Below, in pieces: positions 41,954 through 51,252 of a stretch of 64,000 nucleotides of DNA; the first letter of the stretch is position 1, and every line of letters begins with the position of its first letter. Location of the stretch: contig JAATFT010000094.1 in the NCBI GenBank assembly GCA_015655075.1, positions 1 through 64,000 of the forward strand, in the 5' to 3' direction. The position numbers and the translations under genes were made by a program. This DNA comes from Clostridiales bacterium (GTDB lineage: Bacteria > Bacillota > Clostridia > Lachnospirales > Lachnospiraceae). Below the pieces are notes generated by a model. The model worked only from the letters and a program-made list of their open reading frames with translations. It did not search any database and was not told the origin of the DNA.

Positions 41954-43742
41954 AAATAAGTATGATATTGATGAAACTCTCCAATCCGAATTCAGCTTTG
42001 AGCAGCTAAAAAGACTTTATGCCTATATTAAGCCCCATAGAAAGGATATGACCTTCACCATTATCCTGATGATAATATCCAGTGCTTTGGGAATGTTTAC
42101 ACCTAGAATTTTAATGACCATCATGGATGACTATATTCCCGATAAAAATATTAAGGGAATCGTTGCAATCAGTTTGTTATTATTATTGTTCAGTTTAATT
42201 ATTGTAGTATTCCTCCGTCTGAAAATCCATATTACCACCAGATTGGGCCAGAATATTATTCACCAGATAAGGAGCGATATTTTTAATCATTTGCAGGAAC
42301 TGCCCTTCTCCTATTATGATGACAGGCCCCACGGCAAAATACAGGTCCGTGTGGTAAATTACGTGAACAGCTTAAGCGATCTGCTGTCCAACGGTATTGT
42401 CAATACCATCACCGATTTGTTCAGCCTTATTTTCATCGTTGCTTTTATGCTGTCCATTAATCTGCGCCTGTCCCTTATCTGCTTGTTAGGACTACCGGCG
42501 CTTATGGCTTTAATATTCATTATCAAGAAAAAACAGCGGATTGCCTGGCAGATATCCAGCAATAAGTCCTCCAATTTAAATGCCTACATAGCGGAGAGCA
42601 TTAATGGAATCCGGGTTACCCAAAGCTTTGTCAGGGAACGGGAAAATATTAAAATATTTAACAGCTTAAGCGATAACTACAGTAAGGCCTGGATGAACGC
42701 GGTTAAATTGAATTTCCTTCTATGGCCGGCCATCGATAATATATCAACCCTTACCACCGCAGCCATATATGTCCTGGGCGTTGCCTGGATTGATAAACAG
42801 GTGCCCGGCATCACGGTAGGTGTTTTAATCGCTTTTACCGGATATATCGGCAGGTTCTGGGCGCCCATCAATACCCTGGCCAGCTTTTACAACTCCCTAC
42901 TAACTGCTATTTCCTATCTGGAAAGGATTATGGAAACCATAGACGAACCGGTTCTGGTCAAAGATATGGAAGGAGCCGTGGAAATGCCGCCTATTAAGGG
43001 TACGGTGGAGTTTAAGGAGGTCTGCTTTTGCTATGAAGACGGCGTCCCCATATTAAATAAGGTTAATTTTAAAGTCAATCAGGGGGAAACCTTTGCAATC
43101 GTAGGCCCTACCGGCGCCGGTAAAACTACCATCATCAACCTGATCAGCCGTTTTTACAACCTGGATTCCGGTGAAATTTTAATTGACGGGATTAATATTG
43201 TAAAGGTAACCATTAAATCCCTGCGCAAACAGATGGGCGTCATGCTCCAGGACAGTTTCATTTTCTCAGGCACCATTATGGATAACCTCCGTTACGGCAA
43301 TATGGAGGCAACGGACGAACAGGTAATGGCAGCTGCCAAAACTGTATGTGCCCACGATTTTATCATGGGACTGGAAAACGGCTATTACACGGAAGTAAAT
43401 GAACGTGGCAGCCGTTTGTCGGCAGGTCAGAGGCAGTTAATCTCCTTTGCCAGGGCATTGCTTGCCGACCCGAAAATTTTAATTCTGGATGAAGCCACCT
43501 CCAGCATTGATACGGAAACGGAAATACTGCTGCAGGAGGGACTTACCAGGCTCCTTAAAAACAGGACTTCCTTCATTATTGCCCACAGGCTTTCCACCAT
43601 TAAAAACTCCAACTGCATTCTGTATGTGGACGGCGGAAGCATCCAGGAAATGGGCAGCCATGAAGAGCTAATGAAATTAAAAGGCAATTATTATGATTTG
43701 TTCTTATCACAGTATGAATTCTTAAATGAAAACCGCATTTAA
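41946..43742 (+). CDS. Heterodimeric ABC exporter, subunit 2
   Basis: A 598-residue partner with the same layout: membrane domain (about 25-330) and ATPase domain (about 360-595). Walker A GPTGAGKTT, Walker B ILILDEATSSID with the canonical Glu, signature LSAGQRQLIS (one Gly changed to Ala), H-loop IIAHRLST. The pair therefore has one catalytic and one degenerate ATP site. It ends just before a strong terminator. A regulatory gene is not adjacent in the same operon; the MerR-like gene at 45929 is a distant candidate only. Confidence 0.92.
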   Translation: MARNKYDIDETLQSEFSFEQLKRLYAYIKPHRKDMTFTIILMIISSALGMFTPRILMTIMDDYIPDKNIKGIVAISLLLLLFSLIIVVFLRLKIHITTRLGQNIIHQIRSDIFNHLQELPFSYYDDRPHGKIQVRVVNYVNSLSDLLSNGIVNTITDLFSLIFIVAFMLSINLRLSLICLLGLPALMALIFIIKKKQRIAWQISSNKSSNLNAYIAESINGIRVTQSFVRERENIKIFNSLSDNYSKAWMNAVKLNFLLWPAIDNISTLTTAAIYVLGVAWIDKQVPGITVGVLIAFTGYIGRFWAPINTLASFYNSLLTAISYLERIMETIDEPVLVKDMEGAVEMPPIKGTVEFKEVCFCYEDGVPILNKVNFKVNQGETFAIVGPTGAGKTTIINLISRFYNLDSGEILIDGINIVKVTIKSLRKQMGVMLQDSFIFSGTIMDNLRYGNMEATDEQVMAAAKTVCAHDFIMGLENGYYTEVNERGSRLSAGQRQLISFARALLADPKILILDEATSSIDTETEILLQEGLTRLLKNRTSFIIAHRLSTIKNSNCILYVDGGSIQEMGSHEELMKLKGNYYDLFLSQYEFLNENRI

Positions 43743-43782
43743 AGCAAAAGTGATATAAAATGTGTATGAATATATAAGAAAT

Positions 43783-43821
43783 CAGCCGAAAAAAGCTAAA
43801 TTCCTTTTTCGGCTGATGTTT
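43783..43821 (+). terminator. Bidirectional terminator between exporter and chemoreceptor genes
   Basis: ATCAGCCGAAAAA and TTTTTCGGCTGAT form a near-perfect stem with a T-rich tail. It separates the converging exporter and MCP genes. Confidence 0.85.
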
Positions 43822-43856
43822 TAGGTCTTGCAATACATTCCTCTTGTGTATCCCAA

Positions 43857-45626
43857 TTATATATTTTTAAATTTTACTACCGCACTATTGAGGTTTTCAA
43901 CAGAATCTGAGCTTTCTGTTAATGCGTTTTGGAATCGTTCCACATCTTTATACAGGCTTTCACTGTTTTCCGCAACGTTCTGTGCGTTATTAGAACTTTC
44001 GCTGATAATGATTGTTACACTGTCAATGGCCTTTACAATACTGTTCATGGATTCTTCCAACTGTCTTGCCGTATTCCTGAATTCATTCATAATCTGATCA
44101 ACAGTTTTTGCATCACTGTCATATTTTTCACCTGTTTCAACCATCACCGAATAATCATTTATAACTCTTGATTCAACAAACTCCAACATCCGGTTGGAAT
44201 CAGCGGCCAGCTCTCTGACTGCCTCTATAACGGAATTGCTGATTTCCTGTATCTGGTTCGCCGTTTCCTTTGAACGGGCTGCAAGATGACCAATTTCACC
44301 TGCCACAACGGCAAATCCTTTCCCCTGTTCTCCTGCTCTGGCAGCTTCTATCGATGCATTCAGTGCAAGCAAATTTGTCTGGGATGTAATATCTAAAATA
44401 GTATTTGTCAGTACGTTTATCTGCTCCACCTCTTTTGATTTTTCGATGGTAACCTTAACATTCTGCCCTATATCCCGTAAAACATGTTTTGTAGATTCCT
44501 GGGCGTCGGCAGACGTTTTCTTTAGATCACCTGCACGGGTACTGATTTCCTCTGCTAAATTCACCCCTTTGTCTGCCTTGCCTGTGATTACCTGAATTAA
44601 ATTATTTATATCCGTGGTTGAGGCATTTACCTCCTCAATGTTTGAAGCCGTCTCTTCCATTCCGGCTGACATTTCCTCCATAGCCGCCGAATTATCGGCT
44701 ACACTGTCTATTACTTTACGGATTCCCGTTTCAAATACATTAAAATTCTTCCGCAAATCCTGAGACACATATTGAATATCCGATATGGTTTTTTGTAATT
44801 CATCAATAAAACTGTTAATTCCCTGAACCAGTTCCCCGATTTCATCATTGGATTCAACAGAAATCCGTTTTGTAAGGTCTCCCTTTCCATTTTCTATATC
44901 CTTAGTAATTAACTGGAGGGCTTTCCTGGCCCGGATCGTAGGTTTTACCAAACTAATGTGTATAAAAATCCATACCGCTAATGTAATTAAAACTGTTATA
45001 AGAAAACTTACAGCTGTTGCAATTAAGGCGGAACGTTTATTAACCTCTAAACTATCCACCAGATTTTCGGCCAGGGTTTTGTTATAGGTGTTTAATCCCC
45101 GTAATTTTTCATATATCTTTACGGTAATAGGCTCCATTTCTGACAGGAACATGGCATATGCCTGCTTCCCTTTCCCTGCATCGGATATTGTAATTCCTTC
45201 TTCCAGCTTGCTGTAATATTCATCATATTCTTCAAGCAAAGCTGTTACAGTTTCTGCATTTTCCGTATTCTTCATGCTTTCCTGAAGCAGCAGAATGGAA
45301 TCCCTGGCCTGTGACTGGCAGGAATCTATAATTGTCTTATATTGTTCCCTAACCTCTGCCTCCTCGGCCAGATAATATTTAGCTGCAAGACCGTCCATGG
45401 ACAGGATAAAAGTATAAGCATCACTATAGGCGATCAAATCCTCCACATTGCCATTGACAACTCTGTCTGCCGTATCCTGTGCCTTACGCTGATAAACAAG
45501 ACTGATAACCTGTGCGACAATCGCTACAACAAATATTAACATAACCGCAAGTAATATTTTTACAGAAATTTTTAAATTTTTTATAAAGTCGTTTGTATTC
45601 AGAAAATTATTTGTGTTCTTTTCCAT
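43857..45626 (-). CDS. Methyl-accepting chemotaxis protein
   Basis: A 589-residue membrane chemoreceptor. Short N-terminal cytoplasmic part, membrane segment 1 (about 22-45), a 150-residue extracellular four-helix sensor domain (4HB/HBM-like, with [12 protein letters not shown]), membrane segment 2 (about 200-222), HAMP (about 225-280), then the long signalling coiled coil. The kinase-contact tip is [20 protein letters not shown], and the adjoining [20 protein letters not shown] is typical. Ligand unknown. It implies a motile host; no che or flagellar genes are in the window. Confidence 0.93.
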   Translation of the reverse strand: MEKNTNNFLNTNDFIKNLKISVKILLAVMLIFVVAIVAQVISLVYQRKAQDTADRVVNGNVEDLIAYSDAYTFILSMDGLAAKYYLAEEAEVREQYKTIIDSCQSQARDSILLLQESMKNTENAETVTALLEEYDEYYSKLEEGITISDAGKGKQAYAMFLSEMEPITVKIYEKLRGLNTYNKTLAENLVDSLEVNKRSALIATAVSFLITVLITLAVWIFIHISLVKPTIRARKALQLITKDIENGKGDLTKRISVESNDEIGELVQGINSFIDELQKTISDIQYVSQDLRKNFNVFETGIRKVIDSVADNSAAMEEMSAGMEETASNIEEVNASTTDINNLIQVITGKADKGVNLAEEISTRAGDLKKTSADAQESTKHVLRDIGQNVKVTIEKSKEVEQINVLTNTILDITSQTNLLALNASIEAARAGEQGKGFAVVAGEIGHLAARSKETANQIQEISNSVIEAVRELAADSNRMLEFVESRVINDYSVMVETGEKYDSDAKTVDQIMNEFRNTARQLEESMNSIVKAIDSVTIIISESSNNAQNVAENSESLYKDVERFQNALTESSDSVENLNSAVVKFKNI

Positions 45627-45861
45627 AGTTCCCTCATCCTTATGTAATAATTAATATAGTAAATATTAACATTCTAAAAAATTTAAGTAAAAGTCAAATT
45701 GGATATTCCAGATCTGTTCCGCTGCTTGCATATAATAAAAGTCAATTTAACAATTTAGGACTTATTTCTTAATTAAATCCTTTTTTTCGACAAATGCTGT
45801 TAAATCAAGGCCTCACAAGAATTTTCCTTATGCTCGAGCTTTGGAATGCTCTTTCCAAGTC

Positions 45862-45891
45862 TTGACACCCATGGTTTTTTTCTTGTATATT
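45862..45891 (+). promoter_or_regulatory. Promoter of the MerR-like gene
   Basis: TTGACA (45862-45867), 18-bp spacer, TATATT (45886-45891), 38 bp before the ATG. The slightly long spacer suits MerR-type control, though no strong dyad is seen in it. Confidence 0.6.
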
Positions 45892-45928
45892 GGTAGTATT
45901 TACAAGAATTACTATAAAGGGTGAGTAT

Positions 45929-46717
45929 ATGAAGTATAAGATTAGTGATGTGAAACATATTTTAAATATCAGCGAAGAGACCTTGCGCTATTTCGACAAC
46001 AAAAATATAATTAATACAATCCGTGATAAAAATAATAATTACCGATATTTTGAATCTGAAGACATTAATAAAATCTTCGCATATAAAATGTATCGTTCCC
46101 TGCTTTTTAACATGAATGATGCAGACCAGTTAATTTCCGGAAACCCAGTCGATATGCTGGAATCCAAGCTGAAAAAACAGCTTGAGGTCATTGGCAAAGA
46201 AGAAGAATATCTAATCAGGGCTAAAAAACATATTACCTTATTAACCAAAAAAGTCTGTAAATGGAAACATTTTAAAGGCGGATTTAAGGTTACCCGGTCA
46301 CCCGGGTGTTACTATCACCGTAACCAGACAGACTCCTGCTTTATCAGGGAAGACGAGGTTTTTGAAAACACCCGCCAATGTCTGAATTATCTTCCGGATA
46401 TCTGGCCGTGTTTTTGTTATGCTCCGTCCCATTTCCAGAATATTTCCGGTTTTAGTTTTGGTTATGGTTTTTACACGGATCAGACTATACCCATACAGGG
46501 CCTTCTGCATCTTCCCTCCGCCAAATGCCTGTATACTATGTTTACCCTGGAAGGCGATCTGGTACAATACCTGCCCAATCTTCTTATAAAGGCAGAAGCT
46601 TACTGCAAAGAAAGCGGCTATACCTTAGAAGGAGTCATGCACGGAAGCATCATACATGAAATAAAGGAAGAAAACCGTACCGTCAGGTTATTTGATATTT
46701 ACATTCCTTTTACTTAA
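45929..46717 (+). CDS. MerR-family regulator with C-terminal effector domain
   Basis: A 262-residue regulator. N-terminal MerR HTH: MKYKISDVKHILNISEETLR followed by YFDNKNIINTIRDKNNNYRYF, then a coiled coil (ESKLKKQLEVIGKEEEYLIR). The C-terminal ~150 residues form a GyrI/SoxS-like effector-binding domain as judged by layout, with an unusually high content of Cys, Tyr and Phe (CFCYAPSHFQNISGFSFGYG). The ATG at 45929 lies after AAAGGGTGAG. It is transcribed alone; ligand unknown, possibly an aromatic or cationic compound. Confidence 0.85.
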   Translation: MKYKISDVKHILNISEETLRYFDNKNIINTIRDKNNNYRYFESEDINKIFAYKMYRSLLFNMNDADQLISGNPVDMLESKLKKQLEVIGKEEEYLIRAKKHITLLTKKVCKWKHFKGGFKVTRSPGCYYHRNQTDSCFIREDEVFENTRQCLNYLPDIWPCFCYAPSHFQNISGFSFGYGFYTDQTIPIQGLLHLPSAKCLYTMFTLEGDLVQYLPNLLIKAEAYCKESGYTLEGVMHGSIIHEIKEENRTVRLFDIYIPFT

Positions 46718-46773
46718 ATTTACCGGATTTAATATTTTTATAGTTACATATTCATAACCGCAGCCTGACAATT

Positions 46774-48789
46774 TTATTCCTTGAATAAATCTATCTGGCT
46801 TCCCAAGGCATTTTCCGTGGCATTGGCACCGGCGAGCCTTCCGGAATTATACGCCCAGCCTTGAGCCGCTCCTTCTATGGTATGGGCATAGTGGTCTGAG
46901 TATATTCCGCCGGCATCCGCACCCGCGGCATACAGGTTTTTAATTGATGTATATCCGTTTTCCGGGTCATCTTGCACCACTTCAAAATTAGAGTCGATAC
47001 GGATACCGCCAACCGTACATAAATTATTTACACTTACTTTAAAGGCATAATAAGGTCCTTCACTCATCTGATACATATGCTGTCCGTCCTTACCGTATAA
47101 GGTGTCAACACCTTTTTTCGCATCTTCGTTATATTTATCCATGGTATCTTTCAGGGTTACTTTGTCCATTCCCAATTTTTCAGCTAATGCTTCAACGGTA
47201 TCTGCTTTTACTACATATCCGCCCTCAACCATTTTGTCTACAATTTCGGTGAGCTTGCTCCATCCTGAATCAATGGGCGTTATTTCCGGCATAGGCCCCA
47301 TGGCTATTTTTTCACTCATGCCTGCCGCTCCTGCCCCTTTTGTCTCCAGTGTTTTCAATAATTTTTCATTATATAAAAAGTATGCAAAATTACCTTGTGA
47401 TATTACGGAATTACTGGATAAAGCCCTGTCATACACAATATCTTCGTTGGCAAAGCGTACCCCGCTTGCATTCACCCAGGGAATAAGCGGCACATAAGCT
47501 ACGGAAGTGGTTGCCTGGTATAATTCCATATATTCATAGTCGCCTTCTATTTTGTCATTGCCTTCCACACTGAAGGTATGGGCAACCATGGCGGATAACC
47601 CTCTGGAGGCGGCGCCGATATCCCAGGCCATGTTAATACCGTCACCCGTATTGGAATTATATCCGGCGGCATTTACTGTTACACCGTTTAAGGCATTTTT
47701 AACCATCTCCGAATTTCCTACAAAGCCTCCGGTAGCAATAATTACGGATTTGGCTTTAATTTGGAGTTTGGAACCGTCCTCGGCATTTGCCGTAACTCCG
47801 GTTACTTTATCGTCTTCTACTATTAAACTGTCCGCCGGGGTTTCATAATAAACCTTGGCACCGTAATCGGAAACAATCTTATCAAGCATTGCTCCCAGCT
47901 GTGAAGAAGTCTTAGTATAATCATCGTATTTGTGATATCCGTTGGTACCTTCTTCGTGGCTTTGCTGTACCGCTTCTTCTGTTTTATGAAACACCACCCC
48001 ATGGGCTTCCAGCCAGTCAGCGGTGGTATGGGATAATTCCAAAAACTGCTTTACCAGACTGGCATCTGCCAGCCAATCCATTTCCTCCATCCATTCTTTA
48101 AATATATAATCCGTATCAACCGGATCATCTCCTAATTTCCTTGCCTTTGCACTGTCAGCAGCAAAAAAACCGCCTCCGTTAGCCGTCGTTCCTCCCGGAA
48201 TAGCCGTTTTTTCAAGGACGATAACTTTTGCTCCATGTTCTGCGGATGTGACGGCGGCAGCAACTCCAGCTCCGCCGGCACCGATTACAACAACGTCTGC
48301 TTCCAGGTTGACTACTTTACCTTCATTTTCTTTAGCGACTGTAGATTTCAGGGTATTGATATCTCCTCCCGCCTGGGTAAGGGCATCTTCCACGGCTTCC
48401 AAAAATGCCTCGGAAGTTTCGGTTGCACCGCTGACCGCATCCAAGCCGATAGACTGTTTGGAAAGAATATCCTTGGTCAGGCTTTCCATGGCAGTATCAC
48501 CAATTCCCTCCGTTTCCGCGGATTCCAATATTGTAATATTTTCAATTTTGCTTTCACTGACAGCTACTTCCACTTTAATGGTTCCGTCTTTACCTTCGGC
48601 CTGGGCTGTATAGGTTCCTGCCTTAAAGCCGCTTTCTCCTGCACTTTCTTTGCCTTCCGTACTTACTGTGTTTTCCGTACTTTCGGCAGTGATGCTGCCG
48701 GAAGGTTTCTCCTTCTTTTTATACGAGCATCCTGCTAACGCAAATACTAGAATAAAAGACAATAATACAAAACATACTCTTTTCATCAT
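46774..48789 (-). CDS. Flavinylated lipoprotein reductase (fumarate reductase flavoprotein type)
   Basis: An exported redox enzyme, 671 residues. Signal peptide ends in lipobox ALAGC (Cys about 21) with a Ser/Thr/Glu linker. An FMN-binding domain follows (about 55-140) with the flavinylation motif DAVSGATETSEAF, in which ApbE attaches FMN to Thr. The FAD domain begins DVVVIGAGGAGVAAAV (about 166) and includes TTANGGGFFAAD and GGIRIDSNFEV. This architecture belongs to extracellular reductases of the FrdA/UrdA superfamily, which pass electrons from flavins to acceptors such as fumarate, urocanate or other enoates. The acceptor cannot be read. No ApbE or quinone dehydrogenase gene is adjacent. 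Confidence 0.9.
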   Translation of the reverse strand: MMKRVCFVLLSFILVFALAGCSYKKKEKPSGSITAESTENTVSTEGKESAGESGFKAGTYTAQAEGKDGTIKVEVAVSESKIENITILESAETEGIGDTAMESLTKDILSKQSIGLDAVSGATETSEAFLEAVEDALTQAGGDINTLKSTVAKENEGKVVNLEADVVVIGAGGAGVAAAVTSAEHGAKVIVLEKTAIPGGTTANGGGFFAADSAKARKLGDDPVDTDYIFKEWMEEMDWLADASLVKQFLELSHTTADWLEAHGVVFHKTEEAVQQSHEEGTNGYHKYDDYTKTSSQLGAMLDKIVSDYGAKVYYETPADSLIVEDDKVTGVTANAEDGSKLQIKAKSVIIATGGFVGNSEMVKNALNGVTVNAAGYNSNTGDGINMAWDIGAASRGLSAMVAHTFSVEGNDKIEGDYEYMELYQATTSVAYVPLIPWVNASGVRFANEDIVYDRALSSNSVISQGNFAYFLYNEKLLKTLETKGAGAAGMSEKIAMGPMPEITPIDSGWSKLTEIVDKMVEGGYVVKADTVEALAEKLGMDKVTLKDTMDKYNEDAKKGVDTLYGKDGQHMYQMSEGPYYAFKVSVNNLCTVGGIRIDSNFEVVQDDPENGYTSIKNLYAAGADAGGIYSDHYAHTIEGAAQGWAYNSGRLAGANATENALGSQIDLFKE

Positions 48790-48904
48790 ATTTATCCTCC
48801 TCTTTATGATAAAAAGAGTTTATACCCTGTAGTAGGTACAGGGTCAAGGATTTTGTCACATATTTAACATAGGGTATAAACAAGCTGCCAATGCAATAAG
48901 GCTG

Positions 48905-49855
48905 TCACCTCAGTATTCTGTTTGTATATTCCCTGATTACCTTAATGGAATTTTTAAATTTCTCCATCTCTTCCCCGGTCAGATGCACTTCTACCACATC
49001 CTGTACACCGCTGCGGTTTAGGATTACAGGAACTCCGCAGAATACATTAGATTCACCGAATTCTCCTTCCAAAAGAGTAGAAACAGGAATGATTTTATTT
49101 TCATCATTCAGGATAGCCTTTATAATTCCTACCGCCGTGGTTGCGATGCCATAACAGGTAGTCCCTTTCACTTCCAGGATATCAAATCCAACTCTTGTAA
49201 TTCTTTTTACGATATCATCCAGATTTACGTTGTCAAATTCCCTGTTATCTTCAAGAATATCGTATATCCGCTTCCCGCCTACCGTAACATGGGACCACGG
49301 ACACATCTGGCTGTCGCCGTGCTCTCCCATGGTATAGCCCTGAACACTTCTTGGGTCCACATGAAATAACTCTCCGATGAAATATTTAAGTCTTGCGGAA
49401 TCCATGGCCGTTCCTGTTCCGATAATCTGATTTTTGGGCAGTCCGGATAGCTTATACACATAATGTGCAATTATGTCCACGGGATTGGATACTACAATAA
49501 AATGTCCCCAAAACCCGCTTTCCATTACCGAACCGACAATGGATTTCACAATGCCGGCTGATAATTCAAGGGTATCTAATCTTGTCTGTCCGGGCTTTGG
49601 CGGCGCCCCTGCCGTTATGACTACGATATCCGCATCTTTGCAGTCTTTATAATCCCCTTCGCTCACTTTTACATTTCTGTTTAAGTATTCCACACAATGG
49701 CATAAATCCATTACTTCACCGCGGGCTTTATTTTTATTTATGTCAATTATCATAACTTCGTCGCAGACACCTTGTGTAATCAAACTGAACGCGGTGGATG
49801 AACCTACTAAACCGGCCCCAATAATTACTACCTTACTACGATTGATTGTCATCAT
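48905..49855 (-). CDS. L-lactate dehydrogenase / L-2-hydroxyacid dehydrogenase
   Basis: NAD-dependent enzyme reducing pyruvate, or a related 2-keto acid, to the L-hydroxyacid. NAD motif VVIIGAGLVGSS, mobile loop TAGAPPKPGQTRLDT, catalytic Arg155 in GTAMDSARLKYF, catalytic His179 in MGEHGDS. The substrate-specificity position, usually Gln in lactate and Arg in malate dehydrogenases (A-x-Q/R-K-P), is Pro86. So the preferred substrate could be lactate or a branched hydroxyacid. Start at the ATG after AAAGGTA. Length of 316 residues is normal. It is monocistronic. Confidence 0.88.
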   Translation of the reverse strand: MMTINRSKVVIIGAGLVGSSTAFSLITQGVCDEVMIIDINKNKARGEVMDLCHCVEYLNRNVKVSEGDYKDCKDADIVVITAGAPPKPGQTRLDTLELSAGIVKSIVGSVMESGFWGHFIVVSNPVDIIAHYVYKLSGLPKNQIIGTGTAMDSARLKYFIGELFHVDPRSVQGYTMGEHGDSQMCPWSHVTVGGKRIYDILEDNREFDNVNLDDIVKRITRVGFDILEVKGTTCYGIATTAVGIIKAILNDENKIIPVSTLLEGEFGESNVFCGVPVILNRSGVQDVVEVHLTGEEMEKFKNSIKVIREYTNRILR

Positions 49856-49992
49856 CTTCTTATACCTTTCTCTACACAATTATTTTATGATACTGCAATA
49901 CTATCAGAAACAACATCAGGAATCAATCGTGTTATTATATGAATCAGTATTTTTTAAGCGGCCGCCTGTAAAAAATATAATTATACCGAATA

Positions 49993-51252
49993 TTATTCAA
50001 AGTAATTGTTTTTTGTATAATAGATTGCAATTCTTTTTACACAGTCTCTTCTGTCACTTTTAACCTTAATCATAAAGTGTTTTGAAAATACGGCCGGGAA
50101 AGTGCAGATTGCCTTGTGTCCCATTGTGTATCTTTCACATAATACAATCGGCTGATAGGCAAATTCCGGCTGCGCTATCACCTGAAAGCCTGTGATCGAT
50201 TCTCCATTTTCCAGATTTTCTTCCAATACCATACAATTCGCTAATTCATCATAATCCAATTCCATAACAATTTCATAATTCGTATCTAATTCTGCATTTG
50301 TCTGTTCATAAATAGGATTGGAAAATCTTTTTCTTATAGCATCCCCAAATTCCAATATTCTTCTTGTATCTTTCTTAGGCAGCATCCCTTTGGAGTCGGG
50401 GCCGATATTGATTAATAAGTTGGAACCTCTTCCTACGGAATAATCATATAACCCCATTAGCTGGTCTAAAGTTTTGACTGTATTCTCATTATTCTCGCTG
50501 GTAAACCAAGTAAAAGGCCGCATCTGCACATCACATTCTCCTGGTAAAAACTTTTTCTCTTTAAGGATGTGCTGAGTATCTGTTCTGATTGAAAAAGGTA
50601 CTGTATCGGTAATATAAGAATTGTTTAACGGTGCAAATCCGGCTTCATTTCCAATCCAACGTGTATCAGGATCCCACATATCAAAAATCAGGATTTCCGG
50701 CTGCAGGGAGCGAATCACTCGTATTATCCGTTTCGTATCATATTCATGGTTTTCTGATCCGCAGCCGTCAAACCACAAATAATCAATTTTTCCATAATTA
50801 CTTAACAGCTCTGAAATCTGATTTACAAAAACATTATCGTATTCCTTGTCCGTCATTTTTTTTCTTTTAGAACTAACATCAGCCGGTGAATAATATATGC
50901 CTATTTTCATTCCATATTTTCTGCAAGCCTGGACATATTCTAAAACCACATCACCCTTTCCGTATTTCCATGGTGTCTTGGAGATATTATAATCTGTAAA
51001 TTTAGACGGCCATAAGGCAAAACCGTCATGATGTTTTGCGGTTAAAATTGTATATTTTGCTCCTGCTTGTTTGGCAACGAAAATCCATTGTTCACAGTTC
51101 AAATTTTCCGGCTTGAAGCCTTCCGGCAGAAGTTCTGATTCACGTCCATCCCAGTCTTTATGTCCAGGGTAAAAGGTTCTGATTCCAAAATGGTAAAATA
51201 TTCCAATTTCCCATTCCATGAATTCCAATTGTTTTTTACTAGGCTTTATCAT
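49993..51252 (-). CDS. Alpha-L-fucosidase, GH29
   Basis: Removes terminal alpha-L-fucose. A 419-residue (beta/alpha)8 enzyme without a signal peptide, so cytoplasmic. GH29 marks: EWEIGIFYHFGIRTFYP at the N-terminus, AKYTILTAKHHDGFALWPSK (substrate histidines 74-75), YYSPADVS, and the nucleophile Asp162 in YLWFDGCG. The acid/base is not obvious, as usual in the family. Its ATG overlaps the stop of the GH20 gene (ATGA), and AAAGGAGG lies within that gene's end, so the two are translationally coupled. It degrades imported fucosylated oligosaccharides together with GH20. Confidence 0.9.
   Translation of the reverse strand: MIKPSKKQLEFMEWEIGIFYHFGIRTFYPGHKDWDGRESELLPEGFKPENLNCEQWIFVAKQAGAKYTILTAKHHDGFALWPSKFTDYNISKTPWKYGKGDVVLEYVQACRKYGMKIGIYYSPADVSSKRKKMTDKEYDNVFVNQISELLSNYGKIDYLWFDGCGSENHEYDTKRIIRVIRSLQPEILIFDMWDPDTRWIGNEAGFAPLNNSYITDTVPFSIRTDTQHILKEKKFLPGECDVQMRPFTWFTSENNENTVKTLDQLMGLYDYSVGRGSNLLINIGPDSKGMLPKKDTRRILEFGDAIRKRFSNPIYEQTNAELDTNYEIVMELDYDELANCMVLEENLENGESITGFQVIAQPEFAYQPIVLCERYTMGHKAICTFPAVFSKHFMIKVKSDRRDCVKRIAIYYTKNNYFE

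Noticed and set aside
48235-48738. Plus-strand frames of 121-167 codons
   Set aside because: Antisense to the signal-peptide and FMN-binding part of the flavoprotein gene, whose domains are unambiguous.
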